From: Prolixibacter sp. NT017
Lineage (GTDB): Bacteria > Bacteroidota > Bacteroidia > Bacteroidales > Prolixibacteraceae
Assembly: GCF_009617875.1 (NCBI RefSeq)
Contig: NZ_BLAV01000001.1
Location: forward strand, 1,426,001-1,490,000
Length of the DNA stretch: 64,000 bases
Direction: 5' to 3'
Of this stretch, positions 1 through 8,843 are shown in pieces. Below the pieces are notes generated by a model. That model saw nothing but the letters and a program-made list of their open reading frames with translations, ran no database searches and was not told the origin of the DNA. The translations under genes and the position numbers were made by a program. The stretch's first letter is position 1; each line of letters starts with the position of its first letter.

Positions 1-204
1 TTCTACCGCGAATATGCCGTAGCCATTTTTTATGTGTTGGTTGAATTTTCGATACTTCCTGGAAAGCTGTTCTTTCGACCAGCGATAGTTGCCATCGGAA
101 ACATATTGCATGTTTTCCTTCCGGTTGTAGATGCGAAGAAGGTCGTTGAAGTCACTTTCTTCTACATCGCGAATGTTTAATCGGGCCGTTTTGAATCGAA
201 GCAT
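1..204 (-). CDS. GNAT family N-acetyltransferase, truncated by window edge
   Basis: Only the first 68 residues are present; the gene runs off the left edge. The visible part begins MLRFKTARLNIRDVEESDF and contains the strand-helix opening typical of RimJ/RimL-type GNAT acetyltransferases (T-x-R-L-x-I-R followed by a D/E-rich turn and an N-x-x-x-M-Q-Y-V segment). Such enzymes move an acetyl group from acetyl-CoA to an amino group. The acetyl-CoA-binding motif A would lie in the missing part, so the substrate cannot be guessed. The start is the ATG at 202-204. It is divergent from the protease gene to its right. Confidence 0.75.
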   Translation of the reverse strand, partial: MLRFKTARLNIRDVEESDFNDLLRIYNRKENMQYVSDGNYRWSKEQLSRKYRKFNQHIKNGYGIFAVE

Positions 205-420
205 CAGTTAACTTTTTGTCTGGAATAAAAGTATAAAGGATAAGTGAATATCGATCGTTTGTTTTGTATCTTATTGGTATCGGGTACGATAAATTGTATA
301 TTTACTGTTCATCCCACATTCTTTTCCATTCTCTCAACCTTTTACCAGAGGACAGTCTGATTTTTTTTAAGCTGTTTATATCCACCCTATTAAATAACCA
401 GATAAGAGGAGGAAGGAAAA

Positions 421-1338
421 ATGTATGCAACGTACAAACAAGTGAAATTAGCTGAGACCAATCAGTTGGTTGGCACCGGATGGTTGCCGCCGTTGCCCGA
501 TCTGCGGGACTATACCGAAAAGAAACCGGAAATAGCTGCTATGGCTAAAAAGCTGAAACTGCCGAAAGGAAAAGAGTTGAAAGCGCTTCCTGCTAAAGTT
601 GATTTGCGGGAATGGTGCTCTCCGGTGGAAAACCAGAAAAATCTGGGGGCATGCACGGCACATGCGGCAGCCGGAATTATTGAATATTTCGAGAAAAAAG
701 CGAACAATAAATATATCGACGCATCGAGGCTGTTTATTTATAAAACTACGCGAAACCTGATGCAAGTAACGGGCGATACCGGAGCCTGGTTGCGAAACAC
801 CATGGGGGCGCTGGTTCTTTGCGGTGTCCCGGACGAGAAATTCTGGCCTTATACGGATGCTAAACCGGAGTTCGATAAAGAGCCGGGTAGTTTTGTGTAT
901 GCCATTGCCGATGATTACAAAGCGATGAAATATTTCTGCCACGATCCGCAGGGTGCTAATATTCAGGGGGATGATGTCTTGCTTGGTGTGAAGAAATACC
1001 TGGCGGCGGGAATCCCTTCGATGTTTGGCTTCTGGGGATTTGCCTCGTTTGATTCGTGTGATGTAGTTGGTGGAATTCCATATCCGTGTCCGGGAGAACA
1101 GGCAGAATGGGGACATGCCATTGTAGCGGTTGGTTACGACGACAGCAAGAAACTGAAGAATACAAAGTGCAATAAAACCACGACGGGTGCGCTACTCATC
1201 CGGAACTCGTGGGGAGCAACCTGGGGTGAGCAAGGCTACGGCTGGATGCCCTATGATTATGTGACGAATAAACTGGCCACCGATTTCTGGTCGTTACTGA
1301 ATATGGCCTGGGTGGAAACCGGTCAGTTTGGGATTTGA
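421..1338 (+). CDS. C1 family (papain-like) cysteine peptidase
   Basis: A 305-residue papain-fold protease. The catalytic set is visible: Gln72 of the oxyanion hole and Cys78 in NQKNLGACTAHA, His232 in WGHAIVAVGYDD, and Asn262 in RNSWGATWGEQGYG. The N-terminus (about 60 residues, with WLPPLPDLRDY) precedes the mature-like start LPAKVDLREW. It is too short for a classical C1A inhibitor prodomain, and no signal peptide or lipobox is visible, so the enzyme is probably cytoplasmic or exported by an unrecognised route. A purine-rich ribosome binding site (aggaggaagg) sits just before the ATG, which is stronger than usual in this phylum and fixes the start. The substrate is unknown. Confidence 0.88.
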   Translation: MYATYKQVKLAETNQLVGTGWLPPLPDLRDYTEKKPEIAAMAKKLKLPKGKELKALPAKVDLREWCSPVENQKNLGACTAHAAAGIIEYFEKKANNKYIDASRLFIYKTTRNLMQVTGDTGAWLRNTMGALVLCGVPDEKFWPYTDAKPEFDKEPGSFVYAIADDYKAMKYFCHDPQGANIQGDDVLLGVKKYLAAGIPSMFGFWGFASFDSCDVVGGIPYPCPGEQAEWGHAIVAVGYDDSKKLKNTKCNKTTTGALLIRNSWGATWGEQGYGWMPYDYVTNKLATDFWSLLNMAWVETGQFGI

Positions 1339-1343
1339 ATGGA

Positions 1344-2324
1344 TTAACTGAGCATGTCCTTACTCCGGAACCATTGGACCGCTTCTTTTATTGCCTGCTT
1401 AACCGGACGAAAGGTCATGCCCAGTTGTTTGCTCGCTTTCTCGTTGTTGTAGTAATTGTGTAAGCAAAGGCTCCGCATATTGACGGACGAGAAACTGACC
1501 GGGTAGTTGACAAAACGAAGCAGATCGCCAAGATATCCTGCTGCGATTAACATGAATTTGGGAATCGGTATCAGAACTGGGTTGCGTTCGGTGAGTTCTG
1601 CCAGTTGACGAAAGAATTCCCGGTAGGAGAGGTTTTCATTGGCCAGGAGGTATGCTTCGCCGGCAATTCCATTTTCCAGTGCCCGTACGGTTCCTTCGGA
1701 CACGTCGGCTACATGTACGAAGTTTTTCCCTCCCGGCGGATAAAAAATGACCGGTTTGTGGTAGCCCATGAAAATGATTTGTCCGGAGCTGGGTTTTCCG
1801 TCGTAAGCGCCTAGCATAAATGTCGGGTTGACGACTACAACTTCCATTTGATCCCGGTAGGTCAAAACCCGCATTTGTGCTTCCTGTTTGCTTTTTGCGT
1901 AGAAAGAGGAAGTAAATGGGGCTTTCATGGGAGTCGTTTCGTTTCCGGGATTTTCCTTGCTTCCGTAACCAAACGCATTGGCTGAACTGACGTAAACGAA
2001 CCGTTTGATTTTTGCTTCGATTGCCAGCTTGACGAGCTCTTCGGAAGCCTGAACATTCACTTTTTCATAAGCATCATAACGGAGGAAGTTTTGAGCCGTT
2101 AGCGCTGCCACATGAATGACTGACTCGCATCCTGCTAAAGCATTTCTTACGGAAGGAGAGTCGGTGATATCGCTCTCGATGAGCTCGAGATTCGGGTGAG
2201 CGGGGTATTGAAACTTTCGGCGGTTACGCAACAAGCCTTTTACCTGGTACCCGTTCTCAAGTAATTCGATGATAATGTGGGTGGCCAACAGACCATTGGC
2301 ACCGGTGACTAATATGGTTGGCAT
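1344..2324 (-). CDS. NAD-dependent epimerase/dehydratase family protein (extended SDR)
   Basis: A 326-residue extended short-chain dehydrogenase/reductase. The Rossmann dinucleotide motif TGANGLLA (residues 7-14) opens the protein, an acidic residue follows the second strand (ESDITD), and the active-site pair is Tyr142-x-x-x-Lys146 in FYAKSK with the conserved SSANAFGYG segment before it. The family acts on nucleotide sugars, sterols or dihydroflavonols; the substrate cannot be read from sequence. It ends 5 bp after the converging protease gene and lies 8 bp downstream of another SDR gene on the same strand, so the two are probably co-transcribed. Confidence 0.87.
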   Translation of the reverse strand: MPTILVTGANGLLATHIIIELLENGYQVKGLLRNRRKFQYPAHPNLELIESDITDSPSVRNALAGCESVIHVAALTAQNFLRYDAYEKVNVQASEELVKLAIEAKIKRFVYVSSANAFGYGSKENPGNETTPMKAPFTSSFYAKSKQEAQMRVLTYRDQMEVVVVNPTFMLGAYDGKPSSGQIIFMGYHKPVIFYPPGGKNFVHVADVSEGTVRALENGIAGEAYLLANENLSYREFFRQLAELTERNPVLIPIPKFMLIAAGYLGDLLRFVNYPVSFSSVNMRSLCLHNYYNNEKASKQLGMTFRPVKQAIKEAVQWFRSKDMLS

Positions 2325-2332
2325 ACATCTTC

Positions 2333-3139
2333 CTATTCAATTTGAAATTTCGATTCGCGCCGGAAAGCCCGGTTCAGCATGGGAAACTTGATCCACGTCG
2401 GGACAAAGCGCATGAAAAGCCAGCTCAGACGATTGCTCCAGCCCAACAGAATAAACGATTTCTTCTTCAGCAACTGATGAATGCTTCTTCTGGCAACTTC
2501 TTCCGGCGAAAGCAGTCCGATTTTTCCCAGTATTCCTTGTCGTTTGATACGTTGCGTGACGTCGTTGTTGGTTTTCATCGGGCCGGGGTGAACAACACTG
2601 ACGAATACATGACTATGTTTTAGCTCCTGATGGAGGCTGCGGGAAAAGTGTTGAATGAAGCGTTTGGATGCTGAATAAACGGCTTTGTAAGCCATCGGAC
2701 AAAACGAAGCCATACTGGAGACGTTGAGGATATAGGCTTGCTTTTGCTGCATCATATTGGGTAGCAACTGGTGGGTAATCATGGCGGTGGCGCGAATATT
2801 CAGCTGAATGATGCGGTCGACAAAATCGACGTTGGTTTCATGGAAACTTTCCGTTCCTCCCAAACCAGCATTGTTGATGAGAATACTGATGTTGAAATTT
2901 TCATTAAGCCAGTGGGTGAGCGCCAAAAGATTCTCCTTCTTCGTCAGGTCTGTTTCATAATAATAAGCTTTCACCCCAAGAGCTCTGCACTGTTTGGCAA
3001 TGCTTTGGATGTTTTCGTTGGGTAATGCTACCAGAATGGTATTAAATTGTCTTTTGGCCAGCTCTAAAGCCATGTGTTTCCCCAGTCCTTGACTGGCACC
3101 GGTCAAAAGGGCAAATGATTCACCCGTTTCTGTTGTCAT
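2333..3139 (-). CDS. SDR family NAD(P)-dependent oxidoreductase
   Basis: A 268-residue classical SDR. It shows the cofactor motif TGASQGLG (13-20), NNAGLGG (89-95), a catalytic Ser in NVSSMASF (about 142) and Tyr155-x-x-x-Lys159 in YSASK. The C-terminal hydrophobic/aromatic stretch (SNRLSWLFMRFVPTW) resembles DltE/17-beta-HSD-like members that associate with membranes. The substrate is unknown. It is the first gene of a two-gene minus-strand unit with the epimerase-like gene 8 bp downstream. Confidence 0.87.
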   Translation of the reverse strand: MTTETGESFALLTGASQGLGKHMALELAKRQFNTILVALPNENIQSIAKQCRALGVKAYYYETDLTKKENLLALTHWLNENFNISILINNAGLGGTESFHETNVDFVDRIIQLNIRATAMITHQLLPNMMQQKQAYILNVSSMASFCPMAYKAVYSASKRFIQHFSRSLHQELKHSHVFVSVVHPGPMKTNNDVTQRIKRQGILGKIGLLSPEEVARRSIHQLLKKKSFILLGWSNRLSWLFMRFVPTWIKFPMLNRAFRRESKFQIE

Positions 3140-3443
3140 ATGTGGAAATTAAATTCGTTCATTATCAGATGGTCGATACAAAACAGCAAATGGAACAACA
3201 TGCTCTTTCCATTTATCCATGTTTCACATAAACCTTGAAGTTACCAATTATTGATGCGCGGAACAAATTGAGCGGATATCTTCGTTATTTCTTTCGGAGG
3301 CAACGAACATTATGCTTATTGTGTTGACGAAGTTGAATCTTAAATCAATGTTTAATTAATCTTATCTTACCCATTTAAGTGTTAAATTAGGCAGATGGAT
3401 GGCTTTGAATAGGAAGGAAATATTCTATTTTTGCGCCGTTAAA
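3140..3443. other. Intergenic region, divergent promoters
   Basis: About 300 bp between the start of the minus-strand SDR and a small plus-strand ORF. The sequence is AT-rich and holds a good Bacteroidota-type promoter at its right end (separate entry). No RNA gene, repeat or further ORF is convincing here. Confidence 0.5.
3404..3433 (+). promoter_or_regulatory. Predicted Bacteroidota sigma-ABfr promoter
   Basis: TTTG at 3404-3407 and TATTTTTG (perfect TAnnTTTG) at 3426-3433 are separated by 18 bp. Transcription would begin near 3440, just before the ATG at 3444. This argues against the upstream in-frame ATG at 3399 and suggests an almost leaderless mRNA, unless the promoter mainly serves the downstream trkH gene. 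Confidence 0.5.
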
Positions 3444-3779
3444 ATGAAAAGCAGGCTCATTCGACATAGTATTGTTTTCGTCATGTTTATCTGTGTTTTG
3501 CAGGTGACAGTTAAAATGTATGTTCAATTTTCAGGACAATCTGACGGAAAAAAAGAGTCTGCGAAATCTGCTATGGTTTGGGCGCTGTTGGGTGATACCG
3601 CAGGTAACCCAACCGAAGTGACTCAGGAAGTGAAGCAGCATGCTCTCGCTTTTGCACTTCCCGTCGGGGCAGAGCGATGTTTGGCGTTCGATCGTGTGTT
3701 TTGTTTCGCCTCTTCTCGCCCCCGGAAAGATCATTATATCCCTTTGCATTTATCCGATTCATCGCCTCCCGATTGTTAA
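3444..3779 (+). CDS. Small hypothetical protein with N-terminal signal/anchor
   Basis: A 111-residue ORF that I do not recognise. After a basic start (MKSRLIRHS) comes one hydrophobic stretch (IVFVMFICVLQVTV), then a polar domain with three cysteines and an unusual tail HLSDSSPPDC. The start at 3444 is chosen because a well-formed promoter overlaps the ATG at 3399. It lies 89 bp before trkH on the same strand and could share its transcript. It may be a small exported protein or a non-coding leader; homologues at this locus would settle it. Confidence 0.45.
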   Translation: MKSRLIRHSIVFVMFICVLQVTVKMYVQFSGQSDGKKESAKSAMVWALLGDTAGNPTEVTQEVKQHALAFALPVGAERCLAFDRVFCFASSRPRKDHYIPLHLSDSSPPDC

Positions 3780-3868
3780 AACAAGAATATTAAGCTTTTT
3801 CTAATCAATTTTGTTTTAATCGGAGTAAGCTGATTTAAGCGGGCAGGCAACTCATCGCAAACATTTGA

Positions 3869-5323
3869 ATGAAGGATATAAACTTTAAACTGGTAACCAA
3901 TACGCTGGGCATTGCTTTGATTTTTGAAAGCATGTTCATGCTTGTCGATATTCCCATCTCGCTTTTGTATGGAGGTACCAATGTGTATGCTATTGCCTGG
4001 TCATTTCTGATTACGCTGGCAGCAGGCGGTACAATGGTGCTGTCGACCTATCGTAACCTTGTGAAAGAGCCCGGTTTGCGGGACAGCTTCCTGGTGGTGG
4101 TGCTGGTTTGGATTTTCATTGCATTGTTTGGAACATTGCCCTACCTGCTGAGTCAGTCGATTCCCCGCTTTGTCGATGCATTTTTCGAGACGGTTTCGGG
4201 ATTCACCACAACTGGTTCATCTATTCTGGTCGACATCGAAGGATTGTCGAAAGGCATTCTGTTCTGGCGTGCCGAAACGCACTGGATTGGTGGTATGGGA
4301 ATTATTGTGCTGGTAATTGCCATCATGCCTTATTTCAGGGTGGGAGGACAGCATTTGATGATTGCTGAAGGTTCCTTTTTCGGTGTCGACAAAATCAAGC
4401 CCCGCTTCATCGATGTGGCCAAGCGTTTGTGGTTTATCTACCTCGTGCTGACGGTGGCCGAAACCATTTTACTAATGGCAGGCGGCATGGATTGGTTCGA
4501 TTCGGTGTGCCACTCTTTTGCGACGGTGGCTACCGGTGGTTTTTCTACGAAGAACACCAGTGCCATGCAGTTTTCGCCGTACATTCAGTATGTGCTGATT
4601 GTTTTTATGGCCCTTTCGGGAATGAATTTCTCACTGCACTATTTCTTCTTCCATAAAAAGTGGAAAGCCGTGTTTAAAAACGAAGAGTTCCGCTTGTACT
4701 GGGGAATTCTCATCCTGGTTTCTCTTTTTCTGGCGAATGAAGTACGTCATTTTTACCATGGCGACCTGGAAGAAGCTTTCCGGCAATCGCTCTTCCAGGT
4801 AGTCTCCATCATTACCGCAACCGGATTTTCGTCGGCTGATTACAGTCAGTGGCCGCCCATGGCCATCCTGGTGATCTTCTTTATCATGTTTATCGGGGCC
4901 AGCGTGGGGTCGACCGGTGGAGGAATTAAGGTCGCACGACATTTGATCATGTTTAAGAATGCGCGACGTATCTTTCATAAAATGATAAGCCGCCACTCCG
5001 TAGTCCAGGTTCGGTACAATAAACAGGTGGTTAGCGAGCGTGTGATCCTGAGCATCTATTCCTTTGTTTTCATTTATTTCCTGACCTTCCTGATTGGTTC
5101 CATCATCATGATGAGCACAGGCCTCGACTATAAATCGGCGTTAAGTAGTGTGATTACCACGCTGGGCGGAATTGGTCCGGGACTGGGCAAGGTGGGACCC
5201 GCCAACAACTTTTCCGGAATAACCGATTTTGGGAAATACTACCTTTCGTTTAATATGATACTGGGCCGTCTGGAGATTCTTTCGGTACTGGCCATCTTCA
5301 CACCGTCTTTCTATAAAACCTGA
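3869..5323 (+). CDS. trkH: TrkH family potassium uptake protein
   Basis: A 484-residue polytopic inner-membrane protein, the usual length for TrkH/KtrB. The four membrane-pore-membrane repeats are recognisable by their filter-like loops: TVSGFTTTGSSI, SFATVATGGFST, IITATGFSSADY and ITTLGGIGPGL. The conserved WRAETHWIGGMGI segment follows the first. It forms the K+ translocating subunit and normally needs a cytoplasmic TrkA/KtrA regulatory subunit, which is not encoded next to it here. It converges on the downstream minus-strand gene. Confidence 0.93.
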   Translation: MKDINFKLVTNTLGIALIFESMFMLVDIPISLLYGGTNVYAIAWSFLITLAAGGTMVLSTYRNLVKEPGLRDSFLVVVLVWIFIALFGTLPYLLSQSIPRFVDAFFETVSGFTTTGSSILVDIEGLSKGILFWRAETHWIGGMGIIVLVIAIMPYFRVGGQHLMIAEGSFFGVDKIKPRFIDVAKRLWFIYLVLTVAETILLMAGGMDWFDSVCHSFATVATGGFSTKNTSAMQFSPYIQYVLIVFMALSGMNFSLHYFFFHKKWKAVFKNEEFRLYWGILILVSLFLANEVRHFYHGDLEEAFRQSLFQVVSIITATGFSSADYSQWPPMAILVIFFIMFIGASVGSTGGGIKVARHLIMFKNARRIFHKMISRHSVVQVRYNKQVVSERVILSIYSFVFIYFLTFLIGSIIMMSTGLDYKSALSSVITTLGGIGPGLGKVGPANNFSGITDFGKYYLSFNMILGRLEILSVLAIFTPSFYKT

Positions 5324-5350
5324 TTCTTTCTGATTCTTTTCGTTGGAAAC

Positions 5351-5995
5351 TTATTCCATATCCTGAATTTCGTTCGATTCCAGAATGTGCAATCCCGGAC
5401 TGGCAGTTAGCGCCATGTGATACATGCTTCCGGCTACTTTCCCGGCTGATACGGCACGGTATTTCTTCGGAATGAGCGGGCGAAGAATTTTCATCAACAC
5501 GGCACTGAACTCTTCGCCAAACCGTTTCTCCTTACGGTCGCCTAATAAAAGGGAAGGACGGACGATAACCGTGGTCTCCATTCCGACTTTCCGGATGGCC
5601 TTCTCCATTTTTCCTTTAATGCGGTTGTAGAAAAACATCGATTTAGGATCGGCTCCCATGGAACTGACGACCAGGAAGCGGTGTGCACCCAGTTCTTTGG
5701 CTCTTTTGGCCAGCGTGACGACGTATTCGAGGTCCACTCTCCGGAAAGCGTCTTTGCTGCCGGCTTTTTTCATAGTCGTGCCCAGCGCACAATACACGTC
5801 GTCGATGCGCTCTTCCAGGGAGAAATCCACCAGCTGTTCAAAATCAATCAGGTGTTCGATGATTTTATCGCCCGGAGTTTCCATTTGGCGACGAACCAAT
5901 AAATGAATACGGCTATATTCCGGCGAACCGGAAAGATAATAAACAAGTTCTTTACCTACCAGGCCGGATGCTCCGGCAATAACTGCTGTTCTCAT
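5351..5995 (-). CDS. NAD(P)H-binding protein, HTATIP2-like atypical SDR
   Basis: A 214-residue Rossmann protein with VIAGASGLVGKELV at its N-terminus, followed by CALGTTMKKAGS and VVSSMGADPKS. These are the hallmarks of the atypical SDR group that includes HTATIP2/TIP30 and bacterial YbjT-like reductases. The FYNRIKGKMEKA segment supplies the family's conserved YxxxKG-type residues, and VIVRPSLLLGDR the late conserved strand. The reaction is unknown. It stands alone on the minus strand, converging with trkH and divergent from the DUF819 gene. Confidence 0.83.
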   Translation of the reverse strand: MRTAVIAGASGLVGKELVYYLSGSPEYSRIHLLVRRQMETPGDKIIEHLIDFEQLVDFSLEERIDDVYCALGTTMKKAGSKDAFRRVDLEYVVTLAKRAKELGAHRFLVVSSMGADPKSMFFYNRIKGKMEKAIRKVGMETTVIVRPSLLLGDRKEKRFGEEFSAVLMKILRPLIPKKYRAVSAGKVAGSMYHMALTASPGLHILESNEIQDME

Positions 5996-6178
5996 GATGG
6001 TTTGAACGTTAATTTTTTGCTGATAAAGAATTGATAACCGATAATATCCAGGTGCTTCCCATAAACAGAAAATGTCTCCGGAGGTTCACTGCCAACTCCC
6101 CGGCGACTTTTTGAAATAGGCGAAGTGCGGATATTATCCTATTTTTACGGCCACTTTGCTGTACATAAACTTAAGCTT

Positions 6179-7333
6179 ATGTTGCTCCTGAAACAAATTC
6201 TGTTGGTTATCTTTTATTTATTTTCTCCGCTGTTGGTTCTGCACCTGAATCATCGATACAAGTTTGTCAATAAGCTTGGTGCGGTGGTCGTGGCTTACCT
6301 CGTCGGATTGTTACTGGGTAACCTGCCGATTTTACCTGAAGGAAGCCATGCGATTCAGGATACCATCACAGCTATCGTTATTCCGCTGGCCATTCCGCTG
6401 ATGCTTTTTTCCTCCAATTTGAGGGATGCAATGCATTTGGCCCGGCGTACCATGATTGCGATGATAATTGGTATTTTCAGCGTGACGGTGGTTGTGGTCA
6501 TTGGTTACCTGACGTTACGGGGACAAGAGGACGATTTGTGGAAGATTGCCGGCATGTTGATTGGCGTTTATACCGGGGGCACGCCGAACCTCGCTTCCCT
6601 GAAATTTATGTTGGGAGTAGACGATACGCATTATCTCATTACGCACACCAGCGACTTGATTATTTCGGGAGCCTATTTCTTTTTCCTGATTTCGGTTGGG
6701 CAGCGTGTTTTTAACTGGGTGTTGCCGGTTACCCCGAAAGTCGCTGCTATCGATGGTGATTTCAACGATTTGGATGGAACCGACCCTTACTGGGGCATGC
6801 TGAAGCGTGATAAGTACATTCCGTTGCTGAAGGCATTTGCGTTGGCTGTTGCTATTTTCGCGGTAGCAGGAGGTGCGTCTTTCCTGTTTCCGGAGAGCTA
6901 CCAGGTGCCGGTGGTGATGTTGCTGATTACGACGTTGGGACTGGCTGCTTCGTTTGTGCCAGCGTTTAACCGCATCGAGAAATCGTTTGAGCTGGGCATG
7001 TACCTGGTGCTGGTGTTTAGCGTGGTGGTCGCTTCCATGGTGAGTATCCCCGACCTGATTAACGGCGCACCAACGCTTTTTTACTACGTCTCGATGGTAA
7101 TTTTCGGTTCGCTCGTTTTGCAGGTCATCCTGTCACGCATTTTCAAAATCGACACCGATACAGTAATCATCACCAGCACGGCATTGATTTGCAGTCCGCC
7201 CTTTGTTCCGGTTGTCGCCGGAGCGCTTCACAACCGCCGCATTGTGGTTCCCGGCCTGACCGTTGGTATTATCGGCTACGCCATAGGTAACTACCTCGGC
7301 TTTGTAATTGCCGAGTTGCTGAAGAACTGGTAA
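6179..7333 (+). CDS. DUF819 family membrane protein (YjcL-like)
   Basis: A 384-residue protein with about ten hydrophobic segments. Family-typical motifs include AIVIPLAIPLMLFSS, GVYTGGTPNLASLKFML and HTSDLIISGAYFFFL. DUF819 proteins resemble sodium/glutamate-type carriers, but no substrate is established. An in-frame ATG at 6125 exists, but the sequence TATTTTTA at 6140-6147, a near-match to the -7 element, lies inside that extension. The ATG at 6179 gives a clean hydrophobic N-terminus (MLLLKQILLVIFYLF), so it is preferred. Confidence 0.85.
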   Translation: MLLLKQILLVIFYLFSPLLVLHLNHRYKFVNKLGAVVVAYLVGLLLGNLPILPEGSHAIQDTITAIVIPLAIPLMLFSSNLRDAMHLARRTMIAMIIGIFSVTVVVVIGYLTLRGQEDDLWKIAGMLIGVYTGGTPNLASLKFMLGVDDTHYLITHTSDLIISGAYFFFLISVGQRVFNWVLPVTPKVAAIDGDFNDLDGTDPYWGMLKRDKYIPLLKAFALAVAIFAVAGGASFLFPESYQVPVVMLLITTLGLAASFVPAFNRIEKSFELGMYLVLVFSVVVASMVSIPDLINGAPTLFYYVSMVIFGSLVLQVILSRIFKIDTDTVIITSTALICSPPFVPVVAGALHNRRIVVPGLTVGIIGYAIGNYLGFVIAELLKNW

Positions 7334-7351
7334 CCTTCTTCTCGTTTTACC

Positions 7352-7558
7352 TCATTTGTCGGTCTTCAGCGGATGTTTCCGCTTGATGGCACAACGGGTA
7401 AGGTATATTGCTCCATTGATAATGAGTACAATGGAAATCCCCTCTAAAAATCCCAACAGAAAATCATTCAGGTTGTCACTGAATATTCGGCTAAAAAGAA
7501 GAAGCAGGTTGCCAACACCAAAGGTTAGGAAGAGCAGGAAGCGTATCGGTTTTTTCAT
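7352..7558 (-). CDS. Small two-helix membrane protein of unknown function
   Basis: A 68-residue protein with two predicted transmembrane helices (FLLFLTFGVGNLLLLFSRIF and FLEGISIVLIINGAIYL), a basic N-terminus MKKPIRF and a basic tail CAIKRKHPLKTDK. The topology and composition are those of a real small membrane protein, though I cannot name a family. It converges with the DUF819 gene, 18 bp apart, and is divergent from the methyltransferase. Confidence 0.6.
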   Translation of the reverse strand: MKKPIRFLLFLTFGVGNLLLLFSRIFSDNLNDFLLGFLEGISIVLIINGAIYLTRCAIKRKHPLKTDK

Positions 7559-7899
7559 CAGTTTACTTTTTAAATCACGGTTTCTGTTTGATTAGACTTA
7601 CAATTGGCGAATCGTTACATTTTCCCGGGAAAAAGAGGGAATAAACTACATCGAGTTGATAATCAATAGTTGGAAAATCCTTACCTTTATCTCGTCTAAA
7701 ACCATTGGATGTTTAAACTAAAAACGGATTTGGTGAAGTAAATAACCTTAGGCGTTCTGCCGGGGTTATCCCTTAAACGACTCAGGCACATTCCTGCCGG
7801 AGTTATTTTCATGTCTGTATAATAAATCATTTTCTGATGCTCTGCAGATGAGATTTGTTCTCTTGTGCGGAGGTTTCAGGTATCTTAAATTTAAACATC
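7559..7899. other. Intergenic region with a 13-bp near-direct repeat
   Basis: About 340 bp between two divergent genes. It contains CTGCCGGGGTTAT at 7757-7769 and CTGCCGGAGTTAT at 7794-7806, 37 bp apart, which could be paired regulatory sites. TTTG at 7854-7857 and a TATCTTAA near-match at 7881-7888 might drive the methyltransferase, but the fit is poor. No other gene-like signal was seen. Confidence 0.4.
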
Positions 7900-8673
7900 A
7901 TGAGTAACGAAAATAAATCCATTCACGAATTCGACGTGAATTTAATCTGCGAGTATTTTGCCACCGTTGAACGACAAGGACCCGGCAGTCCTGAAATAAC
8001 AACAAAGGCGTTGAGCTTTGTCGACAATCTGACGGACGAATCCCGCATTGTGGACCTTGGTTGTGGAACAGGCGGCCAGACGATGGTATTGGCACAGTAT
8101 GCCCCCGGACAAATTACCGGTATCGACCTGTTTCCAGGGTTTGTGGACTTGTTCAATGCCAATGCACGTAAACTGAATCTTCAGAATCGGGTAAAAGGCA
8201 TCGTTGGTTCCATGGATGATCTTCCTTTTCAGGAAGAAGAACTGGATTTGATTTGGTCGGAAGGCGCTATCTATAACATCGGCTTCGAGCGCGGACTGAA
8301 TGAATGGCGGCAATTTCTAAAGAAAGGTGGATACCTTGCCGTTTCCGAGGCGTCGTGGTTTACCGACGAACGTCCAACTGAGATTGATGAATTCTGGCAG
8401 GATGCATACCCGGAGATTGACACGATTCCCCGTAAGGTGGCCCAAATGCAACAAGCCGGGTACGTTCCGGTAGCTACCTTTATTCTTCCGGAAAGCTGTT
8501 GGACGGAACATTTCTATCGGCCGCAGGAGACAGCGCATGAAACTTTTCTGACGAAAAACGCTGGAAATAAGGCGGCAGAAGAATTCATTGCCAACCAACG
8601 GCACGAGATTCAGTTGTACCACAAATACAAAGCCTATTACGGCTATGTTTTTTATATCGGTAAGAAACTTTAA
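7900..8673 (+). CDS. Class I SAM-dependent methyltransferase
   Basis: A 257-residue methyltransferase. Motif I ([12 protein letters not shown]) and the acidic residue after strand 2 (GIDLFPGF) bind S-adenosylmethionine; the later [20 protein letters not shown] is the UbiE/Methyltransf_25-type motif around strand 4. A C-terminal region of about 80 residues (from [14 protein letters not shown]) is characteristic of small-molecule methyltransferases of this subgroup. The acceptor is unknown. The ATG at 7900 ([12 protein letters not shown]) is preferred over the in-frame ATG at 7855, whose extension looks non-coding. A strong terminator follows. Confidence 0.85.
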   Translation: MSNENKSIHEFDVNLICEYFATVERQGPGSPEITTKALSFVDNLTDESRIVDLGCGTGGQTMVLAQYAPGQITGIDLFPGFVDLFNANARKLNLQNRVKGIVGSMDDLPFQEEELDLIWSEGAIYNIGFERGLNEWRQFLKKGGYLAVSEASWFTDERPTEIDEFWQDAYPEIDTIPRKVAQMQQAGYVPVATFILPESCWTEHFYRPQETAHETFLTKNAGNKAAEEFIANQRHEIQLYHKYKAYYGYVFYIGKKL

Positions 8674-8684
8674 GTAGTTGATTA

Positions 8685-8726
8685 AAAGGGATTATTCTGA
8701 TAATACAGCAATAATCCCTTTTTTTG
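8685..8726 (+). terminator. Rho-independent terminator
   Basis: A perfect 12-bp stem (AAAGGGATTATT at 8685-8696 with AATAATCCCTTT at 8710-8721), a 13-nt loop and a run of T. It ends the methyltransferase transcript. Confidence 0.85.
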
Positions 8727-8843
8727 TACCCTTATCCGGATGAAAGTTTTTTTAGTATAAAGACTTTCATTCAGCAATATAGCTAAGAGGAATCCCGTTT
8801 AATTGAACAACTTTAATTTTTATCTTTACCGTAAATTAGGAGC

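Noticed and set aside
264..455. 63-residue ORF before the cysteine protease
   Set aside because: It overlaps the protease start out of frame and has no initiation signals or sensible composition.
448..1116. 222-residue minus-strand ORF inside the protease gene
   Set aside because: It is antisense to a gene with an intact catalytic triad and has a low-quality, Arg/Phe-rich composition.
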